DNA of 64,000 nucleotides. It comes from Pedobacter cryoconitis. GTDB taxonomy: Bacteria > Bacteroidota > Bacteroidia > Sphingobacteriales > Sphingobacteriaceae. The stretch spans positions 251,922 to 315,921 of the forward strand of contig NZ_QLLR01000001.1 in assembly GCF_003259615.1 (NCBI RefSeq). Reading direction: 5' to 3'. The notes beneath the pieces were generated by a model, which worked only from the letters and a program-made list of their open reading frames with translations, did not search any database and was not told the DNA's origin. Below, in pieces: positions 60,452-64,000 of the stretch (its first letter is position 1; every line of letters begins with the position of its first letter). The position numbers and the translations under genes were made by a program.

Positions 60452-61889
60452 AATCAGTATAAAGATTTATTGTAAACACACTTCCTCTTCCAGGTTTGCT
60501 GCTTAAAGCTATACTTCCATTGTGCATATTGATAATGTTAGCAGCATAACTCAGTCCCAAGCCAAAACCACTTACATTAGCAAGTTTACCGCTTGGTACC
60601 CTAAAAAACTTATCAAATATCTTTTCCTGATAAACTTCATCAATACCAATCCCGTTATCTTTAATTTGAATACAAACCATGTTTCCTTGCTGACTACAAC
60701 TAATTTCAATCAACGGAGACGTACCGGAATATTTGATACTATTATCAATCATATTATAGATCACACTATTCAAATGAACCCAATCTGCTTTGATAAAAAG
60801 TGCTTTTTCATCATGTTTAAAAACAAGTTTTACCTCCTTGCTTTTTAGCTGTAACTGCATATTGTCGATCACCCGCTGAATGAGTAAAATCACATCTACA
60901 GACTGCAATAACAATTTGATCTCACTGCGCTCAAAAGCTGACATTTTCAGTACTTTCTCCACCATATCTCCTACCCGCTGGATCTCATGCGCACAGATTT
61001 CCAGGTACTCCATTGCGCGGTCTGGCTGATGCAGTACCTCGAAATTCTTCATCGCCTCGATGCCCAACGCAACGGTTGTTATAGGGGTTTTAAACTCATG
61101 AGTCATGTTATTGATAAAATCATTCTTGATTTCAGCAATCTTTTTCTGTTGAAATATAGTCCGTAACATATAAATAAAAGACCAGCCGATAATCAGCAAA
61201 ATAAGCACAGAAGCCGGCAGAATCCATTGCATCTTTCTAAACACATAACCTGTATTGCTATCCAGAGCTAACCGTACTTCGTAAACATCCAGCAAGCCAA
61301 TTTTCACAGGCCTGGAATTTTCCTGGAATTTATGATAAGCTGCAACGTCAGAAATAAAAGGTTTACCCTTACCATTTGTATTAGAGATTTTAATAGCGAA
61401 CTGGCTATGAATTCCCTTCTCTTTTAATAACGAATCAATCTTTTTATGCAGCGGAATGTAAAATCCGGCCAATTCATTTACACTATAAACCACATTAGAT
61501 TTCATTGTATAAGATTGATCTTTTTTAAGCCGGTCTGCCGAAGCGCTGCTATCCCCCGGTAAGGTCAGTTCAATATTGATCTCCACCCCTTTTTTTCCGG
61601 CGCTGGATTTTTTCATATTATCGACAGCACGTATAGAAAGCAATACACGGCTCAATTTGGATGCAGAAACATTATCACTTAATAAACTATCCTTCGTAAA
61701 AATCTTTTCCCGCAGTACTTCATCCAACGCAATCACATGGTTAGCTCTTTGTAAAACCTCAGCAATATCCCATTTGAACTGCTGCTTTGTTATCCCATAA
61801 GAAGTATATAACCAGTACGCCTGAAAAACAGATAAGCTGATCAGCGAAAGTCCCATAATGGCGATAATAAACCGCAGTTTTTTTCTCAT
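60438..61889 (-). CDS. Sensor histidine kinase
   Basis: A 483-residue membrane kinase. Helix 1 at about 8-29, periplasmic sensor domain of about 190 residues (32-220) that I do not recognise, helix 2 at about 222-243. The dimerisation helix contains the phospho-accepting His264 (NNMTHEFKTPITTVALGIEAM-type block), then the HATPase domain (about 370-480): IYNMIDNSIKYSG, IQIKDNGIGI, FDKFFRVPSGKLANVSGFGLGL and GRGSVFTINL. All catalytic boxes are present, so it should be an active kinase. It pairs with the overlapping OmpR-type regulator. The ligand is unknown; glycan breakdown products are one possibility, given the neighbouring glycosidases. Confidence 0.94.
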   Translation of the reverse strand: MRKKLRFIIAIMGLSLISLSVFQAYWLYTSYGITKQQFKWDIAEVLQRANHVIALDEVLREKIFTKDSLLSDNVSASKLSRVLLSIRAVDNMKKSSAGKKGVEINIELTLPGDSSASADRLKKDQSYTMKSNVVYSVNELAGFYIPLHKKIDSLLKEKGIHSQFAIKISNTNGKGKPFISDVAAYHKFQENSRPVKIGLLDVYEVRLALDSNTGYVFRKMQWILPASVLILLIIGWSFIYMLRTIFQQKKIAEIKNDFINNMTHEFKTPITTVALGIEAMKNFEVLHQPDRAMEYLEICAHEIQRVGDMVEKVLKMSAFERSEIKLLLQSVDVILLIQRVIDNMQLQLKSKEVKLVFKHDEKALFIKADWVHLNSVIYNMIDNSIKYSGTSPLIEISCSQQGNMVCIQIKDNGIGIDEVYQEKIFDKFFRVPSGKLANVSGFGLGLSYAANIINMHNGSIALSSKPGRGSVFTINLYTDYGTN

Positions 61890-62095
61890 TAGTCTCTGTT
61901 TTTATAAAGGATAGTAAATCTTATCCAAATGAATAGTAACCTTCATTTCAACAAATCTAATATTATCTAAAGCATAGCCAGTCCCTGTTAACACTGTTTA
62001 ACACTAAATAACTAAAACCCCAAATAATTCTCACAACTGCTGACATAGGGCTGTCACTACAGCGCCGTTTCTTCGCAGTTCAATTCAAACAAAAG

Positions 62096-62680
62096 ATGAG
62101 AAAATTAGACTTGACAAAACTTTTTAAAACTTACTATTCTGCAGGTAAGGCTCCTGCTTTATTAGACCTCGATCAAGCTAAATACATTGCTATACCTGGC
62201 ATTGGAAATACAAATGATGCCAATTTTGCCGAGAGAGTTCAGGCTTTATATGCGACCGCATACGCTATTAAATTTATGCACAAAGCAATCAAACAGGATT
62301 TCATTGTTTCTAAATTAGAAGGCTTATGGGATCTCAACGAACATCCCCCACAACGGAAATGGAAATATATTTTGCTGATCCGTATACCAGCTTATATTCA
62401 AAAAGATTCGCTTTACACCGCTATTGAACACGTAGTTTCAACTAAGGAAATACTCTTGGCCAAAGAAATAGAACTTTATACGATGCAGGAAAATAATGTA
62501 GTACAAGTGCTGCATACCGGATCATTTTGTACAGAACCTGGAGCTGTACAACAACTGCATGCCTTTATAGAGAAAAAGGGTCTTCAAAAAACTGGTTTAC
62601 ATCACGAAGTCTATCTGAGTGATTTTCGAAATACAGTTCCTGAAAAATTAAGGACGATATTACGTCAGCCCGTAAGATAA
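62096..62680 (+). CDS. GyrI-like small-molecule-binding domain protein
   Basis: A 194-residue cytoplasmic protein matching the GyrI-like (SOUL/AraC-effector) pattern: LDLDQAKYIAIPGIGNTNDANFAERVQALYATAYAIKF near the start, SKLEGLWDL, PPQRKWKYILLIRIP, and VLHTGSFCTEPGAVQQLHAFIEKKG, ending HHEVYLSDFRNTVPEKLRTILRQPV. Stand-alone members bind small aromatic or cationic molecules; function is not well known. It reads away from the kinase gene and converges with a small hypothetical gene so closely that the stop codons are adjacent. Confidence 0.87.
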   Translation: MRKLDLTKLFKTYYSAGKAPALLDLDQAKYIAIPGIGNTNDANFAERVQALYATAYAIKFMHKAIKQDFIVSKLEGLWDLNEHPPQRKWKYILLIRIPAYIQKDSLYTAIEHVVSTKEILLAKEIELYTMQENNVVQVLHTGSFCTEPGAVQQLHAFIEKKGLQKTGLHHEVYLSDFRNTVPEKLRTILRQPVR

Positions 62681-62899
62681 TCAGAACTCAATCTGATCGG
62701 GCTTAATATTTTCTATATGGTTTGCGATCAGCCAATTTTTGAACTGCTCAGTATCGGCTGCTGTATAATGAACGATTTTTCCATCCTTAAGCAAAATTGT
62801 AAAAATGTCAACAGCACAAATGAACTTATGTAATAAATGCGCGGCATATTCAAATCCCGGATAGGTATCCGCAGCCTCCAAAACTAAACTCTTTATCAT
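62681..62899 (-). CDS. Small hypothetical protein
   Basis: A 72-residue acidic protein from the ATG at 62899 (a TTG at 62917 would add six residues). Blocks: LVLEAADTYPGFEYAAHLLHKF, IFTILLKDGKIVHYTAADTEQFKNWLIANHIENI. Its middle has a beta-alpha pattern with a likely surface-exposed Cys. No signal or membrane helix. No family recognised. It converges tail to tail with the GyrI-like gene. Confidence that it is real comes from its regular amino-acid composition and the clean start. Confidence 0.6.
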   Translation of the reverse strand: MIKSLVLEAADTYPGFEYAAHLLHKFICAVDIFTILLKDGKIVHYTAADTEQFKNWLIANHIENIKPDQIEF

Positions 62900-62941
62900 C
62901 GTTTTATAAATAGTCAATTGATTAATTATAAATACAGGTGG

Positions 62942-62975
62942 TTGAAGTGTAGCTCCTAGCGGTACTACACTTCAA
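62942..62975. terminator. Hairpin between the small hypothetical and LuxR-type genes
   Basis: Arms TTGAAGTGTAG (62942-62952) and CTACACTTCAA (62965-62975) with a 12-base loop, flanked by CAGG/CCTG that can extend the stem to 62936-62980. It lies between two minus-strand genes and could terminate the upstream LuxR-type transcript. Confidence 0.65.
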
Positions 62976-63126
62976 TCCTGTATTTTCAAAACACCCCCAA
63001 GAGGTTAATACCTATTCACAAAACTCGTCACATCGTATGGAAAACCAAATACGTAAAAACAAGTAAATCGAATACGTAAAACAGCGTATTTTATAAACAG
63101 AGCCTCATTTAAATTGAATTACAGGA

Positions 63127-64000
63127 TCATTCATTAAGTTTATTGATCAGCTCCACTTTATTGGATACACCCACTTTTATAAAGATATTCTGTACGTGTT
63201 TGGATACCGTCCGCTCAGAAATAAACAGTTCTTCTGCAATAGATTTATATTTTAATCCTTTATGGATCAGTTTTACAATTCCCGTTTCCCTGGCTGTCAG
63301 ACTGTAAAGTTTACAATTCAGCTCATACCTTTCTTCTTGTTTAACTTGTCCTTTATTCATCTGCTGCAATAGCTCGTATTCAGCCTTTGACTCTTTAATA
63401 GACTGTCTGATGAAAATTATGGTGATGATACAGAAACCACTGTTACAAACCAGAACCTCTACCGTCTGGCTGCAATCCATATAAACAATAACAGGTAAAA
63501 TTGACCACGGTAAAACAGCACAGCAGACAATTACAGCATTGATAATATTTTCATTGTTTACATTCTCTTTGAGCTTTTTATAGACCTCCTTAAAAATCAC
63601 ATAAACAAAATATCCGCCATACAGCATCGGTATAAACAGCCCCCGCTGACTCGCGGTATCCAGGTCGCCATCTAAAGAATAGCCAATTACAAAGAATACA
63701 ATAAAAGGAGCGACGATAAACAACAATGTCCCATATAAAGCCAGAAAGCGAATTTTCTTTAAATCATATACCTTATAAAAGTAATAAGGAATGTAAGCAG
63801 CCATCAAAAAACCGCTGCTATAAGCAATAATATTCTGAAGAATGACAGGCAACGGGATGCGCTCATCAGGAAAGAGATTCGCACCAAAATTATAGATCAG
63901 CAATAAAAATAACAGGATCAAATACAGTAACCTCTTCTGGTCCTGCGGTCTGAACAAATAATAAATAAACTGAAAAAAGAATATAAGACATTCGAATAAC
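63127..64000 (-). CDS. Membrane-anchored LuxR-type regulator, N-terminus cut by window edge
   Basis: A minus-strand protein of at least 291 residues. The only start inside the window is a TTG at 63957, but the frame stays open to the edge (residues before it are hydrophobic, IFFFQFIYYLF), so I treat the real start as lying outside. The N-terminal two thirds show about six to seven hydrophobic helices of a membrane sensor. The C-terminal 60 residues are a LuxR/GerE helix-turn-helix: LTARETGIVKLIHKGL and AEELFISERTVSKHVQNIFIKVGVSNKVEL. This combination of 7TM-like sensor and LuxR domain is a known Bacteroidota type. Its targets are unknown; direct repeats lie just downstream of its end. Confidence 0.85.
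   Translation of the reverse strand, partial: LFECLIFFFQFIYYLFRPQDQKRLLYLILLFLLLIYNFGANLFPDERIPLPVILQNIIAYSSGFLMAAYIPYYFYKVYDLKKIRFLALYGTLLFIVAPFIVFFVIGYSLDGDLDTASQRGLFIPMLYGGYFVYVIFKEVYKKLKENVNNENIINAVIVCCAVLPWSILPVIVYMDCSQTVEVLVCNSGFCIITIIFIRQSIKESKAEYELLQQMNKGQVKQEERYELNCKLYSLTARETGIVKLIHKGLKYKSIAEELFISERTVSKHVQNIFIKVGVSNKVELINKLNE

Noticed and set aside
1..64000. tRNA, rRNA genes, IS elements, phage genes
   Set aside because: None recognised on either strand; no transposase or integrase and no obvious tRNA cloverleaf was seen by eye.

Overview
The window comes from a Bacteroidota genome, most likely the Sphingobacteriaceae (Pedobacter-like). The evidence is three complete and one partial SusC/SusD-type outer-membrane systems, sigma-70/FecR/SusC cascades, abundant lipoprotein signals of the form Cys-Lys-Lys, and promoters of the Bacteroidota type (TTTG, about 19 nt, TAnnTTTG). 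Most of the 64 kb is devoted to taking up and degrading host- or biomass-type glycans, interrupted by a type VI secretion (vgrG) cargo island and by small stress and sulfur modules.

Layout. 1-3717: a SusC-like transducer (cut by the left edge) with its FecR anti-sigma and ECF sigma factor. 4015-5205: a membrane PAS protein with a histidine-kinase dimerisation segment but no ATPase. 5288-10898: a vgrG operon with an accessory protein, a DUF4280 PAAR-like tip protein, a serine-hydrolase effector candidate and a membrane-anchored immunity candidate. 11371-12253: ECF sigma factor plus small zinc-finger-like anti-sigma protein. 12345-14867: TsdA-like dihaem cytochrome, DsrE-family protein and ModA-like binding protein, which looks like a sulfur-compound module. 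15011-16500: a CLC-type antiporter preceded by a consensus promoter and a sequence that fits the fluoride riboswitch, so probably a fluoride exporter.

16575-29063: a LacI-family locus containing a GH109-like enzyme, SusC/SusD, a DUF3472 lipoprotein, the LacI regulator, an N-acetylhexosamine-kinase-like enzyme and a cholesterol-oxidase-like flavoenzyme. Near-identical palindromes (core CAAACGTTTG) lie upstream of the SusC operon, upstream of the kinase and upstream of the next locus. 29117-40325: a sigma/FecR/SusC/SusD operon ending in a sulfatase pseudogene and a GH2 beta-galactosidase. 40564-42275: a truncated haemoglobin, two tandem paralogous ~50-residue ORFs absent from usual gene calls, a small membrane protein and a GreA/GreB-type factor.

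42350-48301: six-hairpin glycosidase, SusC and SusD. 48700-55705: GntR regulator, mannose-6-phosphate-isomerase-like fusion, GH38 alpha-mannosidase and sugar permease. 55833-61889: GH29 alpha-fucosidase, a GH129/GH101-related glycosidase and a two-component system. 62096-64000: GyrI-like protein, a small hypothetical protein and a LuxR-type membrane regulator cut by the right edge.

Taken together the enzymes (GH109, GH129-like, GH2, GH29, GH38, sulfatase remnant, hexosamine kinase) suggest degradation of glycoprotein-like glycans containing GalNAc, galactose, fucose and mannose. The LacI palindromes link two of the loci into one probable regulon. All family assignments are by recognition of motifs and general sequence pattern; no database search was run.
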